Shown here in pieces: positions 17,999-24,775 of a stretch of 37,333 nucleotides of DNA. The notes beneath the pieces are model-generated. The model was not told the origin of the DNA. It did not search any database and worked only from the letters and a program-made list of their open reading frames with translations. Both the position numbers and the translations under genes were made by a program. The DNA comes from Haloferax gibbonsii ATCC 33959. GTDB lineage: Archaea > Halobacteriota > Halobacteria > Halobacteriales > Haloferacaceae. Position 1 is the first letter of the stretch, and each line of letters begins with the position of its first letter. The stretch is taken from assembly GCF_000336775.1 (NCBI RefSeq), contig NZ_AOLJ01000006.1, forward strand, positions 284 to 37,616, given 5' to 3'.

Positions 17999-19141
17999 TC
18001 ACTCGAACCTGTCGAGCGAGAACATGTCGAGCGGCAGGTCGCTTTCGCCGTCGACGACGAGGTCGGCGAGGATTTCGCCGATGACGCTGGCGAACTTGAA
18101 GCCGTGTCCCGAAAAGCCGGCCCCCACGGCGACCTGCGGGTGGTCGGGGAGCGTGTCGAGGATGAAGTGTTCGTCCGGCGAGTTCGTGAACATGCACGTC
18201 GCGAGCGACATCGTCGGCCCCGCGGCCTCCGGGAAGTACTTCTCCGTGACGTCCCGGAGTATCGCCTCGTCGGCGCGGTTCGGCTCGCGGTCGAAGTCGT
18301 CGGGGTCGACTTCCTCGTCGCGGTGGTGGTACTTGCCGAGTTTGAAGCCCGGCACGTCGTGGACCGGGAACCCGTAGAACCGGCCCTCGGGGACGCTGAG
18401 GTTCCAGACGGGGAACTCCTCGGGCGCGAACGTCGCCGGCGACTCGGGTTGGAACCACGCGAGCGCCTGTCGCTCGGGGACCGCAAGCCCGTCGAGGGCG
18501 TCGGCGAGTTTGTAGTTCCACGCGCCCGCGGCGAGCACGAGCGCGTCCGCGACGTACACGCCGCGGTCGGTGCGGACGCGTACTCCCCCGTCGTTCGTCT
18601 CCGCCCAGTCTTCGACCCGTTCGCGGGCACGAATCTCCGCACCCCGCGCCTGCGCCGCCTCGGTGTGCGCGATAATCGCCTGCTCGGGGACGATGAATCC
18701 GCCGTCCTCCTGATACACCGCGCGGTACTCCTCGGGGAGTTCGTAGCCGGGGAACCGCTCGTTGACCTCCGCACCGGTCAGCACCTCGTGCGGGATGTCG
18801 TGTTCCTCGCAGGAGCGCTTCGAGCCGGCGAACACGTCGTTGTCGACCGGGCCGGCGTCGATAGAGCCGGTTCGGTGGATGACCTCGCGCCCGGTCTCGT
18901 CGGCGAGGTCGTCCCAGAGGTCGTACGCCCGTTCGATGAGCGGGACGTACGAGGGGTGTTCGTAGTACGCGCGCCGGATAATGCGCGTGATACCGTGAGA
19001 CGACCCCTGCGAGTGGGGGATGTCGTATCGTTCGAGACCGACGACGTCGAGGCCGCGGTCGGCGAGGTGGTACGCGGTCGCACTTCCCATCCCGCCGACC
19101 CCGACCACGGCGACGTCGTATCGGTCGTCGCGGACACTCAT
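17999..19141 (-). CDS. Monomeric sarcosine oxidase/N-methyl amino acid oxidase-like flavoprotein
   Basis: A 380-residue DAO-superfamily FAD enzyme of the MSOX/SolA type. VVGVGGMGSATAYHL at residues 12-26 is the dinucleotide-binding fold. GSSHGITRIIRRAYYEHP is typical of this subfamily. ATCMFTNSPDEHFILD near the C-terminus carries Cys316, the position of covalent FAD attachment in MSOX relatives, followed by GAGFSGHGFKFA. Expected reaction: oxidative demethylation of sarcosine to glycine. The ATG at 19141 sits just before the fold; an in-frame GTG at 19174 adds 11 non-family residues. It is divergent from the Rieske gene. Confidence 0.87.
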   Translation of the reverse strand: MSVRDDRYDVAVVGVGGMGSATAYHLADRGLDVVGLERYDIPHSQGSSHGITRIIRRAYYEHPSYVPLIERAYDLWDDLADETGREVIHRTGSIDAGPVDNDVFAGSKRSCEEHDIPHEVLTGAEVNERFPGYELPEEYRAVYQEDGGFIVPEQAIIAHTEAAQARGAEIRARERVEDWAETNDGGVRVRTDRGVYVADALVLAAGAWNYKLADALDGLAVPERQALAWFQPESPATFAPEEFPVWNLSVPEGRFYGFPVHDVPGFKLGKYHHRDEEVDPDDFDREPNRADEAILRDVTEKYFPEAAGPTMSLATCMFTNSPDEHFILDTLPDHPQVAVGAGFSGHGFKFASVIGEILADLVVDGESDLPLDMFSLDRFE

Positions 19142-19278
19142 TGTGCTCGGCGGTTCGGAACGTCCCCCCTTCACTCTTGACCTGTATCACAAAGCACCTT
19201 TTTCCGATGTCCGACTCAAAACCCGTCGAGACCGTCGCTGACGGCCGAATCGCCGCGCCACTGCGACTATCCACCGCC

Positions 19279-19297
19279 ACTTATACGGGTCCACTAT
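19279..19297 (+). promoter_or_regulatory. Predicted promoter and candidate operator of the Rieske oxygenase gene
   Basis: CACTTATAC is followed directly by GGGTCCACTAT (19287-19297). The TATA-like box is about 55 bp upstream of the ATG, giving a leader of about 30 nt. The 11-bp motif matches one at the DMGDH-like promoter exactly, and its CCACTATT core matches the BCCT promoter. The 198 bp between 19142 and 19339 also carry the divergent MSOX-like promoter. Confidence 0.42.
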
Positions 19298-19339
19298 TTC
19301 CGACGAACCCTTTTCCAAAGATGTGTGTTTCTTCCTCCC

Positions 19340-20482
19340 ATGACACGGTGGAACAACAATCGTGACGAAATCGGTGCGGTTAGCGCCGACATCACTGCGG
19401 AAACGAACGCGTTGCCGGCGAAGTACTTCACGGACCCCGAGGTCCACGAGATGGAAAAGGAGAAAGTGTTCGGTCAGTACTGGGTCTACGCGGGTCACGC
19501 GACCCACATCCCGGACGCCGGCGACTACTTCACGCGAACCATCGGCGGCAAGCAGATAATCGTCACCCGCGATGACGACGGCGACGTGCGGGCGTTCTAC
19601 AACGTCTGTGCCCACCGCGGGTCGAAGATGCTCGACGACACGCCGATGACCGACCCCGGAAGCCTCAGTCGAATCACCTGCCCGTACCACCTCTGGGCGT
19701 ACGAACTCGACGGGTCGCTCCAGAGCACTCCGAAGAGCTTCGAGGAGGCGAGTCTGAACCCCGACCTCGACGACGACGCCGTCAGCGAACTCGACCCCGA
19801 AGAGAACGGCCTCATGGAGGTCCACACGGACGCTATCGGGCCGCTCGTGTTCGTCAACTTCGAGGACGAACCGAGCCTCTCGCTGGCCGAACAGGCCGGG
19901 TCGATGAAGACCGAACTCGAGGACCTGCCGCTCGGCGAGTACGAACACGCCCGCCGCTACGTCTCCGAAGTCGAGTGCAACTGGAAGACGTTCAGCGGGA
20001 ACTACTCGGAGTGCGACCACTGTCAGGCGAACCACCAAGACTGGGTCCGGGGACTCGAACTCATGGACTCCGAACTCGAAGTCAACGACTACCACTGGGT
20101 GCTCCACTACAAGCACAAAGAGGACGTCGACGACGAGATGCGCATCCATCCCGAGCACGAGGCCAAGTTCTACTACTTCTGGCCGAACTTCACGGTCAAC
20201 ATGTACGGCACCGCCGACGGCTACGGCACGTACATCATCGACCCCATCGACGAGGGGCGCTTCCAACTCATCGCGGACTACTACTTCCGCGATGCCGACC
20301 TCTCCGAGGAAGAAGAGAAGTTCGTCCAGACGAGCCGACAGCTCCAAGAGGAGGACTTCGAACTCGTCGAACGGCAGTACGAGGGCCTCAAGTCCGGCGC
20401 GCTCGGACAGGCACAGCTCGGTCCGAACGAACACACCGTCCACAAACTCCATCGACTCGCACAGGACGCTTACAATGCCTGA
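19340..20482 (+). CDS. Rieske non-heme iron oxygenase alpha subunit, GbcA-like (glycine betaine demethylase)
   Basis: A 380-residue ring-hydroxylating-type oxygenase. The Rieske [2Fe-2S] ligands are Cys90 and His92 (CAHRG) with Cys114 and His117 (CPYH). The mononuclear iron site shows as NYSECDHCQANH, with His227 and His232 as ligands; the E-C-x-H-C pattern is characteristic of the GbcA/choline-monooxygenase branch. A conserved acidic stretch EEDFELVERQYEGLKSG near the C-terminus supplies the third ligand region. Expected reaction: O2-dependent demethylation of glycine betaine to dimethylglycine plus formaldehyde. Neighbouring DMGDH- and MSOX-like genes agree. No ferredoxin-reductase partner (GbcB) lies nearby. 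Confidence 0.87.
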   Translation: MTRWNNNRDEIGAVSADITAETNALPAKYFTDPEVHEMEKEKVFGQYWVYAGHATHIPDAGDYFTRTIGGKQIIVTRDDDGDVRAFYNVCAHRGSKMLDDTPMTDPGSLSRITCPYHLWAYELDGSLQSTPKSFEEASLNPDLDDDAVSELDPEENGLMEVHTDAIGPLVFVNFEDEPSLSLAEQAGSMKTELEDLPLGEYEHARRYVSEVECNWKTFSGNYSECDHCQANHQDWVRGLELMDSELEVNDYHWVLHYKHKEDVDDEMRIHPEHEAKFYYFWPNFTVNMYGTADGYGTYIIDPIDEGRFQLIADYYFRDADLSEEEEKFVQTSRQLQEEDFELVERQYEGLKSGALGQAQLGPNEHTVHKLHRLAQDAYNA

Positions 20483-20849
20483 CGACGGGGATTCCAAACT
20501 AGCCGAAAAACCACGCGCCGGCGTCGTCACCTGCCCGGCGTGCGACCTCCACGTCTCCGTCTCGGAGCCGAACGAGGCAGTCGAACTGTACCGACGACAC
20601 GCGAACGTCACCGGCCACGACGTCGAGTGGGAGCGCGTCGCGTTCGACGCCGAGGCCGAGAGCGACGACGTGAAAGAGGCGCTCATCGAACTCGGCGAGG
20701 ACCACCCCGACGGCGTCGCGCTCGGGCGACTCGCCGCGGCGCTCACAGACAACGGCGTCGCCATCGGCGAAACGCTCGACGCCGTCCGCGACCTGCGGAT
20801 GAGCGGCGAGATCTACGAACCGCAGGACGACTACGTCCTCGCGGTCTGA
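20475..20849 (+). CDS. Small zinc-finger plus winged-helix protein overlapping the Rieske gene
   Basis: A 124-residue protein starting inside the last codons of the Rieske gene (8-bp overlap), so expression is coupled. Residues 19-50 contain CPAC and a later pair of histidines (RRHANVTGHDVEW), a likely C2H2-type zinc site. Residues 65-124 read DDVKEALIELGEDHPDGVAL, then GRLAAALTDNGVAIGETLDA, then VRDLRMSGEIYEPQDDYVLA. This closely resembles the C-terminal winged-helix of archaeal MCM helicases (HPDGV; LR..GEIYEP). Here it stands alone, suggesting a small DNA- or partner-binding protein. A role in regulating or assembling the oxygenase is inference. Confidence 0.82.
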   Translation: MPDDGDSKLAEKPRAGVVTCPACDLHVSVSEPNEAVELYRRHANVTGHDVEWERVAFDAEAESDDVKEALIELGEDHPDGVALGRLAAALTDNGVAIGETLDAVRDLRMSGEIYEPQDDYVLAV

Positions 20850-20880
20850 CTCCCACACCGTTTCTGCGGGGCTCACCCGG

Positions 20881-21531
20881 TCACTCGTCGAGAAGAATCG
20901 ACTCGACCAGCTCCGCGGTCCCCCGCCTGATGCGCCCGCTGACGGCCGTCGGCGAGATGTCGAGTACCTCCGAGAGGTCGTCTAACGCCGCCTCTCGCGG
21001 CTCCTCGAAATACCCGTGTTCGTAGGCGGCGACGAGCGCGTCGCGCTGTGCGTCGGTGAGTTTGCTCGGCTCGCCGTTCATCCAGCCGTCCTGTCGGAAC
21101 ATCCGGTTCAGCTCGAAGGTGATGTCCTTCGCCTCGCAGTACTCCCACAGCTCCGAGAGCGCCTCGCGGTCCGAGAGCTGGAGACGGACCCGCCAGCCCG
21201 CCGTGTCGTTGCTGCACGCGTCGAGCATGAGTCCGCCGAGTTCCGTGATGACCGGCGAAAGGAGAATCGCGTCCGTCGTGTGTCCGATGCGATACACCGC
21301 GGCGTCGTCTCGCTCGGAGACGAGTCGCCAGTCGCTGACTGTGTGGTCGACTTCCAACGCCTCTTCGAACGCCGAGCACTCCGCGCCCTTCACGACGAAG
21401 AAGAACAGGCCGGTCTCGGGGTCCGTCGCGGACTGCGAGATGACGTCTATCTCGCTCGCGGCGTCCGACCGAATCGTCGGCGTCAGCGCGAGGTCGTCGT
21501 GCGCGATGTCGGCAACAGTTATCAAACTCAT
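20881..21531 (-). CDS. HTH_10 (bacterio-opsin-activator type) transcriptional regulator
   Basis: A 216-residue regulator. The N-terminal 150 residues form a sensor-like domain (GLFFFVVKGAECSAFEEALE; RIGHTTDAILLSPVITE). The C-terminus is a clear HTH_10 domain: LTDAQRDALVAAYEHGYFEE, then PREAALDDLSEVLDISPTAV with SGRIRRGTAELVESIL. I chose the ATG at 21531 (MSLITVAD), typical for this class; the upstream extension is non-family. It lies convergent to the Rieske operon and is the best local candidate to control the betaine genes. Confidence 0.85.
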   Translation of the reverse strand: MSLITVADIAHDDLALTPTIRSDAASEIDVISQSATDPETGLFFFVVKGAECSAFEEALEVDHTVSDWRLVSERDDAAVYRIGHTTDAILLSPVITELGGLMLDACSNDTAGWRVRLQLSDREALSELWEYCEAKDITFELNRMFRQDGWMNGEPSKLTDAQRDALVAAYEHGYFEEPREAALDDLSEVLDISPTAVSGRIRRGTAELVESILLDE

Positions 21532-21779
21532 CGTGTCTTTACCTCGTAGTCCAAGGGGTTCGAGACCGGGCAAACCAGAGCGTCGGATCGGTTGAAGTAC
21601 GCGAAGTCGTTTCGACGTTCGCGGTAGAAACGTTTCTCGTGGGCACGATATAGTAGTTTGAACAGCAGATTCTTGTTAATAGTTTTCGCCGCATATTCTG
21701 TGGGGCTATATAAATCCACTCAGTATTCCACACCGCTTTTCAGGGAGTCCCGGCGCGTCCGTCGAGACCGAGACGGACA
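21532..21779. other. AT-rich divergent promoter region
   Basis: Between the HTH_10 regulator and the next gene. The stretch 21640-21735 is AT-rich and includes CTATATAAAT (about 21710-21719) on the plus strand, a good TATA box for the downstream gene with a leader of about 40 nt. ACTATATCG on the minus strand near 21648-21656 could serve the regulator. Confidence 0.35.
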
Positions 21780-22652
21780 ATGAGTGTGGGCACATCGCTT
21801 CGGCGACTGGGCGAATTCCTCGAAGAATGCGAGCGGACGGACGCCGCGAACGTCCAAGAGTCGTCCGTGGCGGTCACGGAGACGGGCGCGTCGGCCGACG
21901 TCGAGTTCACGCTCTCGTCGAGCGCCGGCGGCGGCTCCGGCGTCGGAGTCCGAGGGACCTCACTCGACTCCGACGGGACGATTGGGCTCACGCTCGAAGT
22001 CGACGACGTGTTGCCGAGCGGCCGCGAACACGTCGCCATCGATGCCGCGGAGGTCTCGCTCGACGGGGAGCCCTCGGTCGTCGTCACGGTTGCGGCCGAT
22101 GCGGCGCCGGCGGCTCCGAAGGAGACGGGCGACGCCGATACCGAGTCACCCGAGACCGTCCGGGACCCGAACGTGCCGGCGTTCGAAGACACGCCGTACC
22201 TCGAAGCCGTGTACGCGCGGTACGAGACGTTCGAGCGGATGGCCGACGCCTTCGAGATGGACGTGACCGACGAGACGGTCCGCAGGTACATGATAGACCA
22301 AGGCGTCCACGAGCCGTCGTCGTACGAAACGTCGCTCGCCGGCGAGCCGGCGGCTATCGAGCGAGCGCCGACGCCGGCCAGCGACGCCGGCGAATCTCCC
22401 GAGGCGCTCGCCGACGGCATCGGCCTTCCCGAGTCCGTCACAATCGACCAACTCGCCGACGCCGCCAACGACGCCAAGACCGTCTACGAGTTCGGGAAGG
22501 TGCTTGGCCTCGAACGTATGGACGCGCTCGAACTGCTCCAAGACCTCGACTTGCTCGAATTCGTGATGGGCCGCCTCACGACCGACGACGACCCCGATGT
22601 GAGCCGAGAGGACGTCGTGGCGCGCATCAGAGCGTCGGCCGGAGAGAAGTAG
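21780..22652 (+). CDS. Haloarchaeal helix-turn-helix-like protein
   Basis: A 290-residue acidic protein with no enzyme motif that I recognise. Residues 1-110 form a beta-rich module (SVAVTETGASADVEFTLSSS; IGLTLEVDDVLPSGREHVAI), followed by an acidic linker. Residues 137-180 read TPYLEAVYARYETFERMADA then FEMDVTDETVRRYMIDQGVH, a helix-turn-helix pattern with DETVRRYMI as recognition helix. A second possible HTH lies at 220-260 (SVTIDQLADAANDAKTVYEF). It converges on the RidA gene. A DNA-binding role is likely; its target is unknown. Confidence 0.72.
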   Translation: MSVGTSLRRLGEFLEECERTDAANVQESSVAVTETGASADVEFTLSSSAGGGSGVGVRGTSLDSDGTIGLTLEVDDVLPSGREHVAIDAAEVSLDGEPSVVVTVAADAAPAAPKETGDADTESPETVRDPNVPAFEDTPYLEAVYARYETFERMADAFEMDVTDETVRRYMIDQGVHEPSSYETSLAGEPAAIERAPTPASDAGESPEALADGIGLPESVTIDQLADAANDAKTVYEFGKVLGLERMDALELLQDLDLLEFVMGRLTTDDDPDVSREDVVARIRASAGEK

Positions 22653-22658
22653 CGGGCG

Positions 22659-23039
22659 TTATTCGACCGCGGCGATGGCCTCGATTTCTACGGCCGCGCC
22701 CTTCGGCACGTCGCCGACGCCGACCGCGCTCCGAGCGGGCGGTTCCACGTCGAAAAAGGCGCTGTACGCCTCGTCGAACGCGTCGAAGTCGTCGATGTCG
22801 TCGAGGAACACAGTCGTCTTGAGCACGTCTTCCGGCGTCAGTCCCTCGGCGGCGAGGATGGCCTCCACGTTCCGAAGGCACTGACGCGTCTGTTCTTCGA
22901 CCGACTCGTCGTCGAGCAGTTCCCCGTCCGGGGTGAGCGGGAGTTGCCCGGCCGTGACGAGGATAGAGCCGTTCGTCGTCGCTTGACTGTACGCCCCGAC
23001 CGCGGCGGGCGCTTCGTCGGTATCGATGATTCGCTTCAC
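22659..23039 (-). CDS. ridA: RidA-family enamine/imine deaminase
   Basis: A 126-residue protein with the hallmarks of RidA (YjgF/UK114): APAAVGAYSQATTNGSILVT, GQLPLTPDGEL, VEEQTRQCLRNVEAILA and the closing PKGAAVEIEAIA. RidA hydrolyses reactive 2-aminoacrylate and related enamines released by PLP-dependent serine/threonine dehydratases; such a gene lies immediately upstream on the same strand. I chose the GTG at 23039 (VKRIIDTDEAP) because it gives family length; a GTG at 23093 would add 18 residues but lies at or before the transcription start implied by a TATA-like CTTTATTTT near 23100-23109. Confidence 0.9.
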   Translation of the reverse strand: MKRIIDTDEAPAAVGAYSQATTNGSILVTAGQLPLTPDGELLDDESVEEQTRQCLRNVEAILAAEGLTPEDVLKTTVFLDDIDDFDAFDEAYSAFFDVEPPARSAVGVGDVPKGAAVEIEAIAAVE

Positions 23040-23161
23040 GGGGAGAGTGTCGGCGTTCCCGTCCTTCAAGCTGTGTCCCGACGGAACTCGCACGAGTTAT
23101 CAAAATAAAGGTAGGTTGTGCTGAGACCGCGAGAACGACCGAAACCGACGAGCGACGCGGG

Positions 23162-24403
23162 CTATCGCCGGGCCGAAACGTCGTCGACCGCGTAGCCCGC
23201 GTCTTCTATCGTGTCCACGACGGCCGCCGCGTGTTCGGCCCCTTTCGTCTCGATGCGGAACAGAAGGTGCGCCTCGCCGACGTCGAGGGCGTCGACGGCG
23301 CGGACGTGGCGAACGTCGTGAATGTTCGCGTCGCGGTCGGCGATGAGTCGGGAGAGCCGCGCCATCTCGCCGGGCTCGTCTCGGATTCGGACCCGGAGGC
23401 GCAGCGTCTGCCGGCGGCTGGTGAGCGCATGGACGAGCACCGTCTGGAGCATCGTCATGTCCAGATTCCCCCCGCAGAGCAGCGGCATGACGGTCTCGCC
23501 CTCGACGTCGAGGTCGTCGCTCAGCACGGCGGCGACCGAGGCGGCACCAGCGCCCTCCACGACCTGTTTGGCGCGCTCGAGCAAGAGGAGGATGGCCTCT
23601 GCGATTTCCCCGTCGGAGACGGTGACGACCTCGTCGACGTGTTCCTCGATGGTTCGGAGCGTCAACTCCGAGATGCCGCCGGTCGCGATGCCGTCGGCGA
23701 TGGTGTTCGTGTCGTCGAGCGTCACGGGAACGCCTTTGTCGAGGCTCTCGTGGACCGTTTCCGCGCCCGCGGCCTGCACGCCGACGACGCGAATCTCGGG
23801 GTCGTGGTGCTTGATGGCGGTCGCGATACCCGAGATGAGTCCGCCGCCGCCGATGGGGACGACCACGGTGTCCATCTCGGGGAGGTCGCGGTACATCTCG
23901 ACGCCGAGCGTCCCCTGCCCGGCGACGATGTCGCAGTCGTCGTACGCGTGGACGAACTCGGCGTCCGACTCCTCGGCGAGCGACTGCGCGTACGCCATCG
24001 TCTCCTGGAAGTCCTCGCCGACGAGTTCGACCGCCGCGCCGTAGTCGCGCGTGGCGTCGATTTTCGTCTGCGGGGCGTTCTCCGGCATCACGACCGTGGA
24101 GTCGGCCCCGCACTCGGTCGCGGCGAGCGCGACGCCCTGCGCGTGATTGCCGGCGCTCGCGGCCACGAACTCGTCGATTCCGCGGTCGGTGTCCTGTCGT
24201 ATCTTGTTGTACGCGCCCCGCGTCTTGAACGACCCCGTCCACTGGAGGTGTTCCATCTTCAGGTAGACGTCCGCGCCGACGAGGTCGCCGAGCGAGGTGC
24301 TCCGCTCTATCGGCGTTCGCTTGACGACGCGGTCGTTTTCGAGTCGCTCGCGCGCGCGTTGAATATCGCGGTACTGCACCGGGAGCGACTCCGCCTCGCT
24401 CAT
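23162..24403 (-). CDS. ilvA: PLP-dependent threonine/serine ammonia-lyase with ACT domain
   Basis: A 413-residue fold-type II PLP enzyme. SFKTRGAYNK at residues 58-67 contains the PLP lysine (Lys60), followed by SAGNHAQGVA and the phosphate-binding GGGGLISGIA. A C-terminal ACT-like domain from about residue 330 (RLRVRIRDEPGEMARLSRLI) would allow amino acid feedback. These enzymes deaminate threonine to 2-oxobutyrate and serine to pyruvate. Next to SHMT and RidA, the likely local job is serine to pyruvate plus ammonia at the end of betaine breakdown, although isoleucine synthesis cannot be excluded. The ATG at 24403 (MSEAESLP) fits; the frame upstream is not family sequence. Confidence 0.88.
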   Translation of the reverse strand: MSEAESLPVQYRDIQRARERLENDRVVKRTPIERSTSLGDLVGADVYLKMEHLQWTGSFKTRGAYNKIRQDTDRGIDEFVAASAGNHAQGVALAATECGADSTVVMPENAPQTKIDATRDYGAAVELVGEDFQETMAYAQSLAEESDAEFVHAYDDCDIVAGQGTLGVEMYRDLPEMDTVVVPIGGGGLISGIATAIKHHDPEIRVVGVQAAGAETVHESLDKGVPVTLDDTNTIADGIATGGISELTLRTIEEHVDEVVTVSDGEIAEAILLLLERAKQVVEGAGAASVAAVLSDDLDVEGETVMPLLCGGNLDMTMLQTVLVHALTSRRQTLRLRVRIRDEPGEMARLSRLIADRDANIHDVRHVRAVDALDVGEAHLLFRIETKGAEHAAAVVDTIEDAGYAVDDVSARR

Positions 24404-24775
24404 CGGCGACTCACCCCGACGGTCGGTCGCGCGGCACGCCGGGACGGCACGCGCGCGTCGCCCCGGGTTCGAGACTGTTCGCAAGCTGTGATAGTTCTTA
24501 GCACGGTTTGTGAGACGAACGTGACGAAGTTCCAATATAGAACTATCGTCGGTCGGTCGAATTCAATGAGGTCATCGAACACGTTATGTACTGATTTCGG
24601 CAGTCAACGGACTCAATTCGAATTATTCGTAGATAGATACCACGGGCAATCGTCACGCCTATCGACCCGACCACAGAACATACGTGTTCTGTTAGGTTGT
24701 GGTTCTCGCTCGACGTTCCGCCCTCGTCTCGGGGGTCGGCGAAGCGTTATACCGCAGAGTCGAGATGCACCCACG
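24404..24775. other. Divergent control region between dehydratase and SHMT genes
   Basis: A 372-bp AT-rich region with no gene. It holds an inverted repeat GATAGTTCT...AGAACTATC (24490-24498 and 24539-24547) nearer the dehydratase, a strong palindrome (24673-24692) nearer SHMT, and a TATA-like GTTATACC near 24746-24753 about 25-30 bp before the SHMT ATG. Confidence 0.45.
24673..24692. promoter_or_regulatory. Palindromic candidate operator upstream of SHMT
   Basis: ACAGAACA-TACG-TGTTCTGT: 8-bp perfect inverted arms around a 4-bp spacer. It is about 55-75 bp upstream of the SHMT TATA-like box, a position used by activators in haloarchaea. The shape suits a dimeric regulator. Confidence 0.5.
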
